Numbered from the stretch's first letter, positions 28,165 through 38,511 are shown. The stretch: 64,000 nucleotides of DNA from Mycolicibacterium porcinum (GCA_002086835.1 MVIG01000004.1:186001-250000), one strand, 5' to 3'. Notes: generated by a model not told the origin, from the letters alone. A program made the numbers and translations.

Positions 28165-29754
28165 TCACGCCGACCCGACAGCTCCGACCACGTGGCCCGC
28201 CAGCGCCCAGGCCAGCAGGCCGAACACCGTCACAGCCAGTCCGCGACGCACCCAGCGCAGCCGCCACAGCACGGTCAACGCCACGCCGCCCAGGGCGACC
28301 GACACCACACCGGCCAGCCCCGAGGGCGACGGCACCGCGGCCGCGGGCAGCGCCGAAGCCCACCGTGCCACCGACAACAGCCACCACAGCTCGGGCCCGG
28401 TGAACCGGATCAGCAGCTGCGCCCCGCCCGGCCAGATCCCCGCACATACCGCGGCCGCCGTGCCAAGAATCGTGATCGGTGGAATCACCCCGGCCACTGC
28501 GAGATTGGCGGCCACCGCCACCAGGCTGACGGTGCCAGAGATCCCCGCCACCAGCGGGGCGGTGACCAAATGAGCCACCACCGCGACGCTGACTGCGGCC
28601 GCCACCGGGCGCGGCCACCCACGGTCCTGCAGCCGGCCCGCCCACATCGGCGCGAGGACGACGATGCCCGCCGTGGCACACACCGACAACGCGAACCCGA
28701 CATCGACCGCGAGTTCGGGCGTGGCGATCATCAACGCGATCACACTGGCGGCCAGTGCCGGCACCGCCTGCCGCCGGCGGTGGGTCAACACCGCCAGCAG
28801 CGTCACCGCGCCCATCACCGCGGCCCGCAACACGCTGGCCGAGGGCTGCACCACGATGACGAAGCCGATCAGTCCGGCGCCGGCCAGCAGCACCGCCGCC
28901 CGAGGCCCGACCAGCACGGCGCTCAGCAACAGCGCGCCACACACGATCGTCACGTTGGCGCCCGACACCGCGGTCAGATGCGTGAGCCCCGCGGTGCGGA
29001 ACTGCGCGGTGGTCGTGCCGGTGACCGCCGAGGTGTCGCCGAGCACGAGCGCGGGCAGCATGGCCGCCTGGTCCGCGGGCAGCACCGCGCGCGCCGCGTC
29101 GGCGAAGCGCGAACGGATCTGAGCCGCAACCCGTTGCACTGCCGAGGCCTCGCCCAGCGACGGCTGACCCGACGCCGCCAGCACCGCCACGCTCAGGTCC
29201 TTGCGGTCCGGGCGGTTCACGGTGGCGCGAAAGCGCACCGGCGTCCCGGGACCGGCCCGGCCGAACGAGGCTGAGGCGAACACCAGCACCCGACCCGACA
29301 TCGGGGCCCGATCGACGTCACGCAACGTGGCGCGGAACATCAACCGACCGCCCTTGATCGGCCGCGGAGTCTCCGCGGGAACCACCTCGACCGTCGCGGC
29401 GCCACCGTAGAACCGAACGATCGGATGGTGCTCGACCTGATGCACCCGTAATCCGACCGCCGTCGCAAATCCGGCGGCCACGGCCGCGACGGCCAGCACC
29501 GCCGCCGCGATCGGTCGGTGGTCCGCCGTGTCGGGCCTGGCACCCCACCGCGCGGCCAGCCAGGTCAACCCCACAGCGCCCAGCCCCGCCACCACCGCGG
29601 CACCGGGGTGCCAGACGATGCCGGCCGCCGACACCGACCACGCGGTCAGGGCCGCGGGGACGATCCGCAGGTCCAGGGACTGCCCCTCGGCCCACGCATC
29701 GCCGATCGGGCCGTCGCCGGCCCCGCCCTGACGGTCACGCCCGGACCAGCTCAC
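28165..29754 (-). CDS. comEC: ComEC/Rec2-family DNA-uptake membrane channel
   Basis: The 529-residue protein has about ten membrane segments and the competence domain with [32 protein letters not shown] (near residues 240-270), the most conserved ComEC stretch. It lacks the C-terminal metallo-beta-lactamase nuclease domain of longer homologues, as in M. tuberculosis Rv2414c. The GTG at 29754 is chosen because it overlaps the comEA 3' end by 20 bp and gives a family-like length; the frame upstream is antisense to nothing known and starts inside comEA. The family transports single-stranded DNA across the membrane. Confidence 0.88.
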   Translation of the reverse strand: MSWSGRDRQGGAGDGPIGDAWAEGQSLDLRIVPAALTAWSVSAAGIVWHPGAAVVAGLGAVGLTWLAARWGARPDTADHRPIAAAVLAVAAVAAGFATAVGLRVHQVEHHPIVRFYGGAATVEVVPAETPRPIKGGRLMFRATLRDVDRAPMSGRVLVFASASFGRAGPGTPVRFRATVNRPDRKDLSVAVLAASGQPSLGEASAVQRVAAQIRSRFADAARAVLPADQAAMLPALVLGDTSAVTGTTTAQFRTAGLTHLTAVSGANVTIVCGALLLSAVLVGPRAAVLLAGAGLIGFVIVVQPSASVLRAAVMGAVTLLAVLTHRRRQAVPALAASVIALMIATPELAVDVGFALSVCATAGIVVLAPMWAGRLQDRGWPRPVAAAVSVAVVAHLVTAPLVAGISGTVSLVAVAANLAVAGVIPPITILGTAAAVCAGIWPGGAQLLIRFTGPELWWLLSVARWASALPAAAVPSPSGLAGVVSVALGGVALTVLWRLRWVRRGLAVTVFGLLAWALAGHVVGAVGSA

Positions 29755-30586
29755 GCAGTTTCTCCAGCCGCGCCGGCCCGATGCCGTCGACGTCGCCGAG
29801 CTGATCGACGCTGTCGAACCGGCCGTGCGCATCCCGCCACGTCACGATCGCCGCGGCGGTCACCGGGCCGACCCCGGGCAGCGTGTCGAGGTCCTCGACA
29901 GTCGCGGTGTTGAGGTCCACCGGCCCCGACGGTGCACCGGGCTTGGCTCTCGTGGTGCCGGCCTGTGGGCCACCACCCGACGGCGAAGCCGGTGCATCAC
30001 CGGCGACCGAGCTGCCCATGGTCGCCGGTTGTCCCGGCGGCGCCTCGATGCCGACCACGATCTGCTCCCCGTCACCGACCCGGCGCGCCATGTTCAACCC
30101 GATCAGGTCGGCACCGTCGAGCGGCCCACCGGCGGCCTCCAGTGCGTCGGCGATCCGCGCCCCGGGCTGCAGGGTCACCAGACCCGGCTTGTGCACCAGG
30201 CCGACGACGCTGACCACCACGGGACCACCCGGCGCGTCAGCTGCCGGGGTCGGGGCGGCCGACGAAACCATCTGTACCGGTGGCAGATTCGCCGAAGCGA
30301 CCGGTGGTGGTTGCTGGCGGATCAGCGCGAAGACGGTGACCAGGATCGCGAGTACGCCGACCCCCGCCAGCGCCAACGCCCCGGCCCGGCCGGGATCGGC
30401 GCGCGCGGCGGCCAGCCATCCCCGGCCGTCCCCCGAAGCCGTATCGGGCAGCCATCGCGACAGCGCACTCTCGGACGCCGTGTCCTGCTCGGGATCGGTT
30501 CCTGCCTCGGTATCCGGGGCATCCCCGGTGCCGAGGCGGCCGCCACCCAAACGACGGAGCCGCTCCACCGACAATTCGGTACCCAT
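29735..30586 (-). CDS. comEA: ComEA-family DNA-binding protein
   Basis: The 283-residue protein has an acidic N-terminus, one membrane segment (near residues 72-90, GALALAGVGVLAILVTVFAL), a SLBB-like domain (VVSVVGLVHKPGLVTLQPGARIADAL) and a C-terminal helix-hairpin-helix pair (VDLNTATVEDLDTLPGVGPVTAAAIVTWRD). This is the ComEA layout: a membrane-anchored receptor that passes DNA to ComEC. A proline/glycine-rich linker separates the two domains. comEC overlaps its 3' end. Natural competence is not proven for mycobacteria, so the in vivo role is open. Confidence 0.9.
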   Translation of the reverse strand: MGTELSVERLRRLGGGRLGTGDAPDTEAGTDPEQDTASESALSRWLPDTASGDGRGWLAAARADPGRAGALALAGVGVLAILVTVFALIRQQPPPVASANLPPVQMVSSAAPTPAADAPGGPVVVSVVGLVHKPGLVTLQPGARIADALEAAGGPLDGADLIGLNMARRVGDGEQIVVGIEAPPGQPATMGSSVAGDAPASPSGGGPQAGTTRAKPGAPSGPVDLNTATVEDLDTLPGVGPVTAAAIVTWRDAHGRFDSVDQLGDVDGIGPARLEKLRELVRA

Positions 30587-30676
30587 GCCCGCGACGGTAG
30601 GTGCGGGACACGACGATTCGAGGCTCCGAAGCCGTCGGCACCGCAGGGCTGTGGATGAATCCCGCGCTGTGGACTA

Positions 30677-31465
30677 CTACCCCACCACCTGAGTGCTGGA
30701 CTGCGGCGTTGCCCGTTCCAGGTAGCGCAACAGCTCCACCGGGAACGGCAGCACCAGCGTGGAGTTCTTCTCCGCGGCCACTTCGACGACGGTCTCGAGC
30801 AGTCGCAGCTGCAAGGCGGCCGGGTCGGCGGCCATCACATCGGCGGCCGCGGCGAGCTTTTCAGACGCCTGAAGTTCGCCGTCGGCGGTGATGACCCTGG
30901 CTCGCCGTTCCCGCTCGGCCTCGGCCTGACGCGCGATGGACCGCTTCATCGAATCCGGCAGCACGACGTCCTTGATCTCGACGCGGTCGATGTGGATCCC
31001 CCAGCCCACGGCCGGGTTGTCGATGAGCAGTTCGAGGCCCTGATTGAGGTGTTCCCGGTTCGACAGCAGGTCGTCCAGATTGCTCTTGCCGATGATCGAT
31101 CGCAGCGAGGTCTGCGCCACCTGACCGATCGCCGACATGTAGTCCTGGACGTCAACCACGGCCCGGACCGGGTCGAGCACCCTGAAATAGATCACCGCAT
31201 CGACCCGCACCGTGACGTTGTCGCGGGTGATGCCGTCCTGCGCCGGTACCGGCATCGTGATGATCTGCATGTTGACCTTCTGCAGCCGGTCGGCGACGGG
31301 GATGAGCATCGTCAGACCGGGTTGCCTGACGTGGTCGCGGACCCGGCCGAACCGGAACACCACGCCCCGTTCGTACTGTCTGACCACGCGGATGTTGCTC
31401 ATACCGAGCCAGATCAGGGCAACGGCGCCGGCGCCCACCGACGCGAGCAGGTAGAGCATGTCCAT
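30677..31465 (-). CDS. Slipin / stomatin-like SPFH-domain membrane protein
   Basis: The 262-residue protein has one N-terminal membrane segment (MLYLLASVGAGAVALIWLG) followed by a full SPFH/band-7 domain (VRQYERGVVFRFGRV; VTVRVDAVIYFRVLDP) and a charged coiled-coil region (RQAEAERERRARVI). SPFH proteins form large membrane-associated rings in detergent-resistant regions. The ATG at 31465 is preferred because GAGGT lies seven bases upstream; ATG codons at 31483 and further out add basic residues. No NfeD partner gene is adjacent, although slipins often have one. The gene occupies the region where M. tuberculosis has eis. Confidence 0.88.
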   Translation of the reverse strand: MDMLYLLASVGAGAVALIWLGMSNIRVVRQYERGVVFRFGRVRDHVRQPGLTMLIPVADRLQKVNMQIITMPVPAQDGITRDNVTVRVDAVIYFRVLDPVRAVVDVQDYMSAIGQVAQTSLRSIIGKSNLDDLLSNREHLNQGLELLIDNPAVGWGIHIDRVEIKDVVLPDSMKRSIARQAEAERERRARVITADGELQASEKLAAAADVMAADPAALQLRLLETVVEVAAEKNSTLVLPFPVELLRYLERATPQSSTQVVG

Positions 31466-31620
31466 GATCCGACCTCGATTCATGGCTTCGCCGGGACGAG
31501 CGTGCCCCGTAATTCGATTGTGCGACGCCGGTGTGCCCACCGCCACGAGAAACCGGTGCCGGTGGTGAACAACTCACCGATAGTGTCTAGAGTCCAGCGC
31601 AGGCTCAGCGAGGAGGCGAT

Positions 31621-32673
31621 ATGACCGCAGCGAACAGGCCGATCCGGGTCATCCAATGGACCACAGGCAACATCGGGCGACGCTCACTGCACGCGATCAT
31701 CGCCCGTGACGACATGGAGCTGGTAGGCGTCTACGCGTACGGCGCCGAGAAGGTCGGCGTCGATGCCGCCGAGCTGGCCGGCTGGCCCGAGCCCACCGGC
31801 ATCAAGGCCACCAACGACATCGACGAGCTGATCGCGCTCAAGCCCGACGCGTGCTGCTACAACCCGATCTGGCCGAGCGTCGACGAGCTGGTCCGGCTGC
31901 TGGAATCCGGCGTCAACGTGTGCTCCACCGCGGCGTGGATCACTGGCGGCAAGCAGACCCCGGAGGACCTGGCACGCATCCAGAAGGCTTGCGAGGCAGG
32001 GAATTCCACTATCTTCGGCAGTGGCGCACACCCCGGCCTGACGAACATGATGGGCATGGTGCTGTCCAGCGCGTGCGAGAGCGTCGACGAAATCCGGATC
32101 ACCGAGTCGGTCGACTGCGGCGTCTACGAATCGGCCGGAACCATGGCCGCGATGGGCTTCGGCAAGGACCCGGAGACGCCGGGCCTGGCCGAGAGCGTGC
32201 GGCTGGAAAGCGAAGTGTTCGCCGAGTCGGCGGCGATGATGGCCGACGCCATCGGCGCCAAGCTCGACAAGATCACCTTCGACGTCACGTTCACCCCCGC
32301 CACAGACGATTCGGATCTGGGTTTCATGCAGATCCCCAAGGGCAGCGTGGCCAGTGTCTACGGCTACCACCGCGGCTGGGTGGGCGACAAGAACGTCGTC
32401 AGCGTCGGCTTCAACTGGATCATGGGCCATCACGTCACTCCCCCGAAGCCGGTGGCGCACGGCCACGTGATCCAGGTGTTCGGCGTGCCCAACATGCGCA
32501 CCGTGGTGTACTGCCTGCCGTCGAAGGACTGGAGCGAGGTCAGCCTCAACGGGCTCGGCATGATCTACACCGCGCTGCCGGTCACCAACGCGGTGCCCGC
32601 CGTGGTGGCCGCCGCGCCAGGAATCCTCACGCTCAAGGATGTGCCGCCGGTCACCGGCCGGTTCGCCGGCTAG
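31621..32673 (+). CDS. DapB-fold NAD(P)H-dependent dehydrogenase-like protein
   Basis: The 350-residue protein starts with a Rossmann motif (RVIQWTTGNIGRRSLHAIIARDDMELVGVYAYG) like that of dihydrodipicolinate reductase and 2,4-diaminopentanoate dehydrogenase, then has a long C-terminal domain. Mycobacteria carry many such paralogues, mostly annotated as NAD(P)H-dependent amine dehydrogenase family, without known substrates. It starts with ATG preceded by GAGGAGG at an ideal distance. It is divergent from the slipin gene and convergent with degV. Confidence 0.82.
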   Translation: MTAANRPIRVIQWTTGNIGRRSLHAIIARDDMELVGVYAYGAEKVGVDAAELAGWPEPTGIKATNDIDELIALKPDACCYNPIWPSVDELVRLLESGVNVCSTAAWITGGKQTPEDLARIQKACEAGNSTIFGSGAHPGLTNMMGMVLSSACESVDEIRITESVDCGVYESAGTMAAMGFGKDPETPGLAESVRLESEVFAESAAMMADAIGAKLDKITFDVTFTPATDDSDLGFMQIPKGSVASVYGYHRGWVGDKNVVSVGFNWIMGHHVTPPKPVAHGHVIQVFGVPNMRTVVYCLPSKDWSEVSLNGLGMIYTALPVTNAVPAVVAAAPGILTLKDVPPVTGRFAG

Positions 32674-32781
32674 CTGTACCGACCAGGCCGCTGCCATGGC
32701 GTCGCTTTCCACCTGACGGCTGTCCGCGAAGTCGATCCACAGCCTTGAGGTAGAAAGCTGCATCGGCCAGCGTCGAACCCG

Positions 32782-33621
32782 CTAGGCGTCCTCGACGCTG
32801 ATGCACGCACCGACCGCGCCGCCACCGACATGCACCGCGAGCACCGCACCCATGTCGGTCACCGACAGGGAACGCAGGTTCGGCAGCCGCTCGGTGAGCG
32901 CTGCGGCGATCTCCTCCGCCCCGTCCGGGTTGTCGACGTGGTGCACGACCACGCTCACCGATCGGTCCCCCGCCGCGTCGACGATCTGATCGACAAGTGC
33001 CGCATGCGCTTTCGATATCGTCCGGATGCGTTGCGAGAGCACCAGCCGGCCGTCGACGTCGAGACGTAACAGCGGTTTGAGCGACAAGGCGGTGCCCAGC
33101 CACGACGCCGCCGCACCGATCCGGCCGCTGCGCCGCAGGTTGTCGAGCCGGTGCACCACGATGAACGCCTGCCCGCGCGGTATGGCGGCGCGGGCCGCCG
33201 CTTCGACAGCGTCGAGCGAATCTCCCCGGCGGGCCGCATCGGCGGCGGCGAGGGCGACAAAACCCACCCCCATCGCCGCCGCACGGGAGTTCACCACCCG
33301 CACGGCCTGCCCGATCTCGCGGGCCACGGACGCGGCCGTGCTGTACGTGCTCGAGAGCGCCGCCGAGATATGCACTGCGACAACACCGTCGCCGTTACTG
33401 TCGGCCAGCGCCTGCCGGTAGGTCTCGGCGAGATCGGCGGGCGAGGCCCCCGACGTGGTCACCCGGGGCCGGTCGTGAACGGCCGAAGGTACCGGATCGA
33501 CACCATCGCGCCAGTCATTGTCGTCGTCGAGGATGTGCAACGGCACCTGCCGGATTCCCCACTGCTCGCACAACTCGGGCCGCAACCGCGCCGTCGAGTC
33601 GGTCACCACCATGACCGCCAT
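32782..33621 (-). CDS. DegV-family fatty-acid-binding protein (Rv2417c-like)
   Basis: The 279-residue protein has the DegV start MAVMVVTDSTARLRPEL, the TSGASPADLAETYRQAL segment and the GQAVRVVNSRAAAMGVGFVAL core. DegV/FakB proteins bind a fatty acid and present it to a fatty acid kinase in Firmicutes; whether actinobacterial members do so is not established. It follows octT by two bases in a tight operon with gpgP, rsfS and nadD, all in the order seen in M. tuberculosis. Confidence 0.9.
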   Translation of the reverse strand: MAVMVVTDSTARLRPELCEQWGIRQVPLHILDDDNDWRDGVDPVPSAVHDRPRVTTSGASPADLAETYRQALADSNGDGVVAVHISAALSSTYSTAASVAREIGQAVRVVNSRAAAMGVGFVALAAADAARRGDSLDAVEAAARAAIPRGQAFIVVHRLDNLRRSGRIGAAASWLGTALSLKPLLRLDVDGRLVLSQRIRTISKAHAALVDQIVDAAGDRSVSVVVHHVDNPDGAEEIAAALTERLPNLRSLSVTDMGAVLAVHVGGGAVGACISVEDA

Positions 33622-33623
33622 CG

Positions 33624-34376
33624 TCAGTCGGTGGAATCCAGTTGTGGCACACCGGCATCGGCCAGACCCTTGAGCATCAGCTCGGCCACCGCCCGGTGAG
33701 CTTCGAAGTTCCAGTGGATGCCGTCGGGATTGCCCCGCCCGCCGAGCACCTCGTCGGCCACCGCGGCCTTGAGGTCCACCAGCGGCACATCGTGCTCCTG
33801 GGCCCAGGCCGTGATCGCCGTGACCGTGGGCTCACGCCCGTGGTGGGCCTTGCCGTAGGTGTCGGCGATGTGCACCGACGGCAACGAGGCCACCACCGGA
33901 ATGCCCGGCCGGTTGAAATCGATGGCGTTGCGCGTCATCTCCAGGTATTCGACCGTCAGATGCGGGGGCAGTGCCGATCTGGCGATCGGCGACAACCGGG
34001 GCTGCACCCAGCCGTACCCGTCCCGCGCCCACCGCCGAAGCCAGGCCGGGCGCACATACCGGATCAGCTCGCGCAGCGCCGTCGGTAGCGGCGAAGGCAA
34101 CGAATCCATGCCGCTGGTCGCGAAGATGACCGCACCGGCCCGCGGTAAGGCCGCCCAGGACCGTGGATCCTGGGTGGCGGCCCACCAGACGTCGCGGGTG
34201 GTCCAACCGATCCGGCCGATGAGCTCGACGTCCCAACCCAGTTGCTGGGCCACGATATTGGGCCAGATACGCGGATCGTCGGACGGCAGACCGCCCGTCG
34301 GGCCGAAATACGAGAGCGAATCACAGAACACCAGCAGGGTGCGACGCGGCTCGGACGGCGCGTGGTCAGAGGACAT
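33624..34376 (-). CDS. octT: SGNH-fold diglucosylglycerate octanoyltransferase
   Basis: The 250-residue protein has a GDSL/SGNH-type nucleophile motif ([11 protein letters not shown], Ser20) and a late catalytic Asp/His pair ([12 protein letters not shown], near residue 225). Its place directly after gpgP matches Rv2418c, which has been characterised as the octanoyltransferase of early methylglucose lipopolysaccharide intermediates. It overlaps gpgP by 11 bp, so the two steps of the pathway are probably translated together. The ATG at 34376 is preferred to a longer frame that lies inside gpgP. Confidence 0.85.
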   Translation of the reverse strand: MSSDHAPSEPRRTLLVFCDSLSYFGPTGGLPSDDPRIWPNIVAQQLGWDVELIGRIGWTTRDVWWAATQDPRSWAALPRAGAVIFATSGMDSLPSPLPTALRELIRYVRPAWLRRWARDGYGWVQPRLSPIARSALPPHLTVEYLEMTRNAIDFNRPGIPVVASLPSVHIADTYGKAHHGREPTVTAITAWAQEHDVPLVDLKAAVADEVLGGRGNPDGIHWNFEAHRAVAELMLKGLADAGVPQLDSTD

Positions 34377-35040
34377 CGTTGGCCACCTGCGCCGAAGCGT
34401 TCCAGACATCGAGCCGCCAGCGGACGGAGTCGAAATCGTCTTCCGCGGATTCCGGCGAATGTCCGGACAGCTGAACCCAACTGGCATTGCCCATGCCGCC
34501 GAGCACCGGCCAGTTGTCCACCGGCAGACCGAGCAGTCCGGCCGTCAGCGCCGCGATCAACCCGCCGTGGGCGACCAGCACCACGGGGCGATCCGATCCG
34601 TCAAGGCCCCATTCCGGTTGGCCGGCAACAAGTTCGGCAACCACCGGAACACTGCGGTCGGCCACGTCCACACGACTCTCACCGCCGTGCGGGGCCCACC
34701 GCGCGTCCTCACGCCAGGCCACCCGTGCGCCTGGTGCCATCGTGTCCACCTCGAGGTGGGTCAGGCCCTGCCAGTCCCCCAGATGCGTCTCCCGCAACCG
34801 CTTGTCCACCTGTACGGCGATCCCGGCGCGGTCACCGAGCGTCACCGCGGTGTCGAGGGCACGCTTGAGGTCCGAGGACACGATCAACAGCGGCTGACGC
34901 TTGGCCAGCACCTCGGCCGCCGCGGCGGCCTGGTCGCGCCCGAGGTCGGACAGCTCGGTGTCCAGCTGCCCCTGCATCCGGCTGCCCGCGTTGTACTCGG
35001 TCTGGCCGTGCCGCAGCAGCACCAGCCGACGGACCTTCAT
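34366..35040 (-). CDS. gpgP: Glucosyl-3-phosphoglycerate phosphatase
   Basis: The 224-residue protein is a histidine phosphatase with the RHG motif at residues 10-12 (nucleophile His11) and the second catalytic histidine in VLVAHGG (His158). Its position between rsfS and octT matches Rv2419c. That enzyme removes the phosphate from glucosyl-3-phosphoglycerate in the methylglucose lipopolysaccharide pathway. The ATG at 35040 gives the correct N-terminus; a longer frame to 35217 lies inside rsfS. Its start is seven bases beyond the rsfS stop. Confidence 0.9.
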   Translation of the reverse strand: MKVRRLVLLRHGQTEYNAGSRMQGQLDTELSDLGRDQAAAAAEVLAKRQPLLIVSSDLKRALDTAVTLGDRAGIAVQVDKRLRETHLGDWQGLTHLEVDTMAPGARVAWREDARWAPHGGESRVDVADRSVPVVAELVAGQPEWGLDGSDRPVVLVAHGGLIAALTAGLLGLPVDNWPVLGGMGNASWVQLSGHSPESAEDDFDSVRWRLDVWNASAQVANDVL

Positions 35041-35047
35041 CGGGCGC

Positions 35048-35434
35048 TCATTCCGGCAACTCGGAGTCCGCCGGCTTGTCCAGCTCGACCGGGATCGTCG
35101 GGCAGTCCCGCCACAACCGCTCCAGCGCGTAGAACTCACGCTCGTCCTGGTGCTGGATGTGCACCACGATGTCGACATAATCGAGCAGCGTCCAGCGTCC
35201 CTCGCGGGTCCCCTCACGGCGCGCCGGCTTGTACCCGGCCAGCCGCATCTTCTCCTCGACCTCGTCGACGATGGCGTTGACCTGTCGCTCGTTGGAGGCC
35301 GATGCGATCACGAAGCAGTCGGTGATCACCAACTGACCCGAGACATCGATGACCACCACATCGTCGGCCAGTTTGGCCGCGGCAGCCTGGGCGGCCACGG
35401 TCGCCATCGCGACGGCTTCGTCGGTCGCGCTCAT
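35048..35434 (-). CDS. rsfS: Ribosomal silencing factor RsfS
   Basis: The 128-residue protein matches RsfS/Iojap: [37 protein letters not shown] in the first half and [28 protein letters not shown] in the second. RsfS binds ribosomal protein L14 and keeps subunits apart when nutrients are scarce. Its ATG overlaps the nadD stop by four bases, a pairing common to many bacteria. Confidence 0.94.
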   Translation of the reverse strand: MSATDEAVAMATVAAQAAAAKLADDVVVIDVSGQLVITDCFVIASASNERQVNAIVDEVEEKMRLAGYKPARREGTREGRWTLLDYVDIVVHIQHQDEREFYALERLWRDCPTIPVELDKPADSELPE

Positions 35435-36078
35435 CGAACCGGCTCCATGATGTGTTCACCCTTCCCGTCTGCGGAGTACAACCCGCGTTTGGCCACGTAC
35501 TGCACCACCCCGTCCGGCACCAGGTACCAGATCGGCCGGCCTTCGGCGGCCCGCTTGCGGCAGTCACTGGACGAGATCGCCAGCGCAGGCACCTCGACCA
35601 ACGTCAATGCGTCCGGCGGCAGCTCGCGCAGCGCCGCCTCGATGTGTTCACCGTCCAACTCGTAGCCCGGCCGGCTGACGCCGACGAACCTCGCCATGGA
35701 GAACAGATCCTCCCAGTTCTGCCAGGACAGGATCGATGCCAGGGCGTCGGCGCCGGTGATGAAGTACAGATCGGTGTCGGCGTTGAGGTCACGCAGGTCA
35801 CGCAAGGTGTCCTTGGTGTAGGTGGCGCCGCCTCGATCGATGTCGACCCGGCTCACCGAGAAGCGCGGATTGGAGGCGGTGGCGATCACCGTCATCAGAT
35901 ACCGGTCCTCGGCCGCGCTGACCCGGCGATCGTGCTTCTGCCACGGCTGGCCGGTCGGGACGAACACCACCTCGTCGAGCTCGAACAGGTCGGCGACCTC
36001 ACTGGCGGCGACCAGGTGCCCGTTGTGGACGGGATCGAACGTCCCGCCCATCACACCCAGCCTGCGCCGTCTTGCCAC
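35431..36078 (-). CDS. nadD: Nicotinate-nucleotide adenylyltransferase
   Basis: The 215-residue protein has the nucleotidyltransferase motif [12 protein letters not shown] (residues 11-22) and the C-terminal ISSSDCRKR motif that corresponds to ISSTxxR. It makes nicotinic acid adenine dinucleotide from nicotinate mononucleotide and ATP, the step before NadE, which is encoded about 8 kb away in this window. It starts at GTG and is the first gene of the nadD-rsfS-gpgP-octT-degV run. Confidence 0.95.
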   Translation of the reverse strand: MARRRRLGVMGGTFDPVHNGHLVAASEVADLFELDEVVFVPTGQPWQKHDRRVSAAEDRYLMTVIATASNPRFSVSRVDIDRGGATYTKDTLRDLRDLNADTDLYFITGADALASILSWQNWEDLFSMARFVGVSRPGYELDGEHIEAALRELPPDALTLVEVPALAISSSDCRKRAAEGRPIWYLVPDGVVQYVAKRGLYSADGKGEHIMEPVR

Positions 36079-36135
36079 AAAGAGGCAGCTTACGGGAGCG
36101 TTGACCAGGGCCCGGCACCCACGCGACGAGCGAGC

Positions 36136-37590
36136 TCAGACCGGCAGCAACCCGTCGATCACCGCGGCCAGCTGTTTGGCCGAGCGGCACTCGTGCATCG
36201 GGATGGTTTCGAGGTATTTCGGCGCCGCGGAATCCCCGCTGCCCCACAGATGCCTGGGCTCCGGGTTGAGCCAGTGCGCATGCCTGCTGGCCGAGACCAT
36301 GTGAGCGAGCAACGCCGTCTCGGGGTTGCGGTAGTTGTTCCGGCCGTCGCCCAGCACCAGCAGCGAGGTGCGGGGAGACAGCACGTTGGGGTACTTGTCC
36401 AGGAACGACACGAAGGCGTGGCCGTAGTCGGAGTGCCCGTCGCGCGTGTAGACCCCTGCCTCGCGGGTGATGCGCTGCACCGCCACCGCCAGATCGGCCT
36501 CCGGCCCGAACATGTCGGTGACCTCGTCGGTGGTGTCGATGAAGGCAAAGACGCGCACCCTGCTGAACTGCTGGCGCAGCGCCGCGACGAGCATCAGGGT
36601 GAAGTGGCTGAAACCGGCCACCGATCCCGACACGTCGCAGAGGACCACGAGCTCGGGACGGGCCGGATGCGGCTTCTTGAGCACCACGTCGATCGGCACC
36701 CCGCCGGTCGACATGGATTTGCGCAGCGTCTTGCGCAGATCGATCTCGCCGGAGCGCGACCGCCGGCGCCTGGCCGCCAGCCGCGTCGCCAACGTACGGG
36801 CCAGCGGCTGCACGGTCTTGCGCATCTGACGCAGCTGCTCACCGGAGGCGCGCAGGAACTCCACGTTCTCGGCCAACTGCGGCACCCCGTACATCTGCAC
36901 GTGCTCGCGGCCCAACTGCTCGGCCGTGCGCCGCTTGGTCTCGGACTCGACCATCTTGCGCAGCTGCGAGATCCGCTGGGCGGCCAGCGCCTTGGCGATC
37001 TCCTCCTGGGTGGGCGTGGGTTCCTCGCCGTAGGGCGCGAGCAGCCCGGCCAGCAGCCTGCCCTCGAGATCGTCGAGGCTCATGGCCTTGAGCGCCTGAT
37101 ACGACGAATACGACGGGCCACGGCTGGAGTTGTAGCGGCCGTAGGCCTCGACGATCCGCGCGATCATCGCCGCCATCCGGTCGTCGAGGTTGGCCAGGTC
37201 CTCGTTGTCGGCCAGCATCTGCACCAGCGCGTCGCGCATCGCCTCGATGTCCTCGGGCGGCAGCTGGGGCCGGTCCTCGTCGGCGGGGTCGCCCTCGTCG
37301 TCGTCCGAGAGGACCGTGCGCGCACCGAGCGCCGCCGGGAAGAACAGGTCGAACATCGCGTCGTAGGTCTCGCGGTGATCGGGACGCCGCAGCACCGCGC
37401 AGGCGATACCCTCGCGCAACACTTCACGATCACCCAACCCCAGCACGGTGATCACCCGTCCGGCGTCCACCGTTTCCGACGGGCCGACCGAGATTCCCTG
37501 CCCGCGAAGGGCTTCGACGAACTCGACCAGATGCCCGGGCAGGCCGTGCGGGGCCAGCGGCTGGGGCGGTCGAACCCGGCGGGGCACCAT
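36136..37590 (-). CDS. VWA-domain protein, CoxE-like (Rv2425c-like)
   Basis: The 484-residue protein ends in a von Willebrand A domain with an intact metal-ion-dependent adhesion motif DVSGSVAGFS (Asp319), preceded by a basic, helical region. It is the usual partner of the MoxR-type ATPase gene directly upstream; their stop and start share one base (TGATG). Such pairs are thought to act as metal-chelatase-like chaperones that mature other protein complexes. The client is unknown here. The first 80 residues are acidic. Confidence 0.88.
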   Translation of the reverse strand: MVPRRVRPPQPLAPHGLPGHLVEFVEALRGQGISVGPSETVDAGRVITVLGLGDREVLREGIACAVLRRPDHRETYDAMFDLFFPAALGARTVLSDDDEGDPADEDRPQLPPEDIEAMRDALVQMLADNEDLANLDDRMAAMIARIVEAYGRYNSSRGPSYSSYQALKAMSLDDLEGRLLAGLLAPYGEEPTPTQEEIAKALAAQRISQLRKMVESETKRRTAEQLGREHVQMYGVPQLAENVEFLRASGEQLRQMRKTVQPLARTLATRLAARRRRSRSGEIDLRKTLRKSMSTGGVPIDVVLKKPHPARPELVVLCDVSGSVAGFSHFTLMLVAALRQQFSRVRVFAFIDTTDEVTDMFGPEADLAVAVQRITREAGVYTRDGHSDYGHAFVSFLDKYPNVLSPRTSLLVLGDGRNNYRNPETALLAHMVSASRHAHWLNPEPRHLWGSGDSAAPKYLETIPMHECRSAKQLAAVIDGLLPV

Positions 37591-38480
37591 CAGTTCAGCT
37601 TCAGTTCGCCGGCCGCTTTGACTTGGTCGGACTGATGTTTGAGCACCACGCCGAGCGTGGCGGCGATCATTTCGTCGTCGATGGTGTCAAGGCCGAGGGC
37701 CAGCACCGTGCGACCCCAGTCGATGGTCTCGGCGACCGACGGCAGCTTCTTGAGTTGCATCCCGCGCAACACGCCGATGATGCGGACCAACTCCCCCGCG
37801 ATGTGCTCGGGAAGCTCGGGCACCCGGGACAGCAGGATGCGGCGCTCCAGATCGGGATCAGGGAAGTCGATGTGCAGGAACAGGCAACGCCGCTTGAGCG
37901 CCTCGGAGAGCTCACGGGTGGCGTTGGACGTCAGCAGCACGAACGGCGGCCGCTCGGCGGTGATGGTGCCGAGCTCCGGGACGGTGACCGCGAAGTCGGA
38001 GAGCACCTCCAGCAGCAAGCCTTCGATCTCGATGTCGGCCTTGTCGGTCTCGTCGATGAGCAGCACGGTCGGGTCAGTGCGCTTGATCGCGGTCAGCAGC
38101 GGACGGGTCAGCAGGAACTCCTCGCTGAACACGTCGTCCTTGGTCTGGTCCCAATCGGTCCCCGAACCACCGGCCTGTCCGGCCTGGATCCGCAGGATCT
38201 GCTTGGCGTGGTTCCACTCGTAGAGCGCCCGGGCCTCGTCGACACCCTCGTAGCACTGCAACCTCACCAGCTCCGAGCCGGTGGTCGCCGCCACCGCGCG
38301 GGCCAGCTCGGTCTTGCCGACACCCGCGGGCCCCTCCACGAGCAACGGCTTGCCGAGCCGGTCGGCGAGGAAAACCGCCGTCGCGGTGGCGGTGTCGGGC
38401 AGGTATCCGGTCTCCGCGAGGCGCCGCGCGACATTGTCGATGTCGGCGAACAACGGAGCGGGGCGAGCGGGCACGCTCAT
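37590..38480 (-). CDS. MoxR-type AAA+ ATPase (Rv2426c-like)
   Basis: The 296-residue protein has Walker A GPAGVGKT (residues 50-57), Walker B VLLIDETDKAD and a sensor-1 asparagine in LLTSNATRELSEALKRR. These define MoxR-family AAA+ proteins. It is coupled to the VWA gene by a one-base overlap and lies 31 bp downstream of proA on the same strand. MoxR/VWA pairs assist the assembly or cofactor loading of partner enzymes; no obvious client gene is adjacent. Confidence 0.9.
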   Translation of the reverse strand: MSVPARPAPLFADIDNVARRLAETGYLPDTATATAVFLADRLGKPLLVEGPAGVGKTELARAVAATTGSELVRLQCYEGVDEARALYEWNHAKQILRIQAGQAGGSGTDWDQTKDDVFSEEFLLTRPLLTAIKRTDPTVLLIDETDKADIEIEGLLLEVLSDFAVTVPELGTITAERPPFVLLTSNATRELSEALKRRCLFLHIDFPDPDLERRILLSRVPELPEHIAGELVRIIGVLRGMQLKKLPSVAETIDWGRTVLALGLDTIDDEMIAATLGVVLKHQSDQVKAAGELKLN

Positions 38481-38511
38481 GTGGTCTCCTGGTCTTCTGT
38501 CTGGTCGGCGC

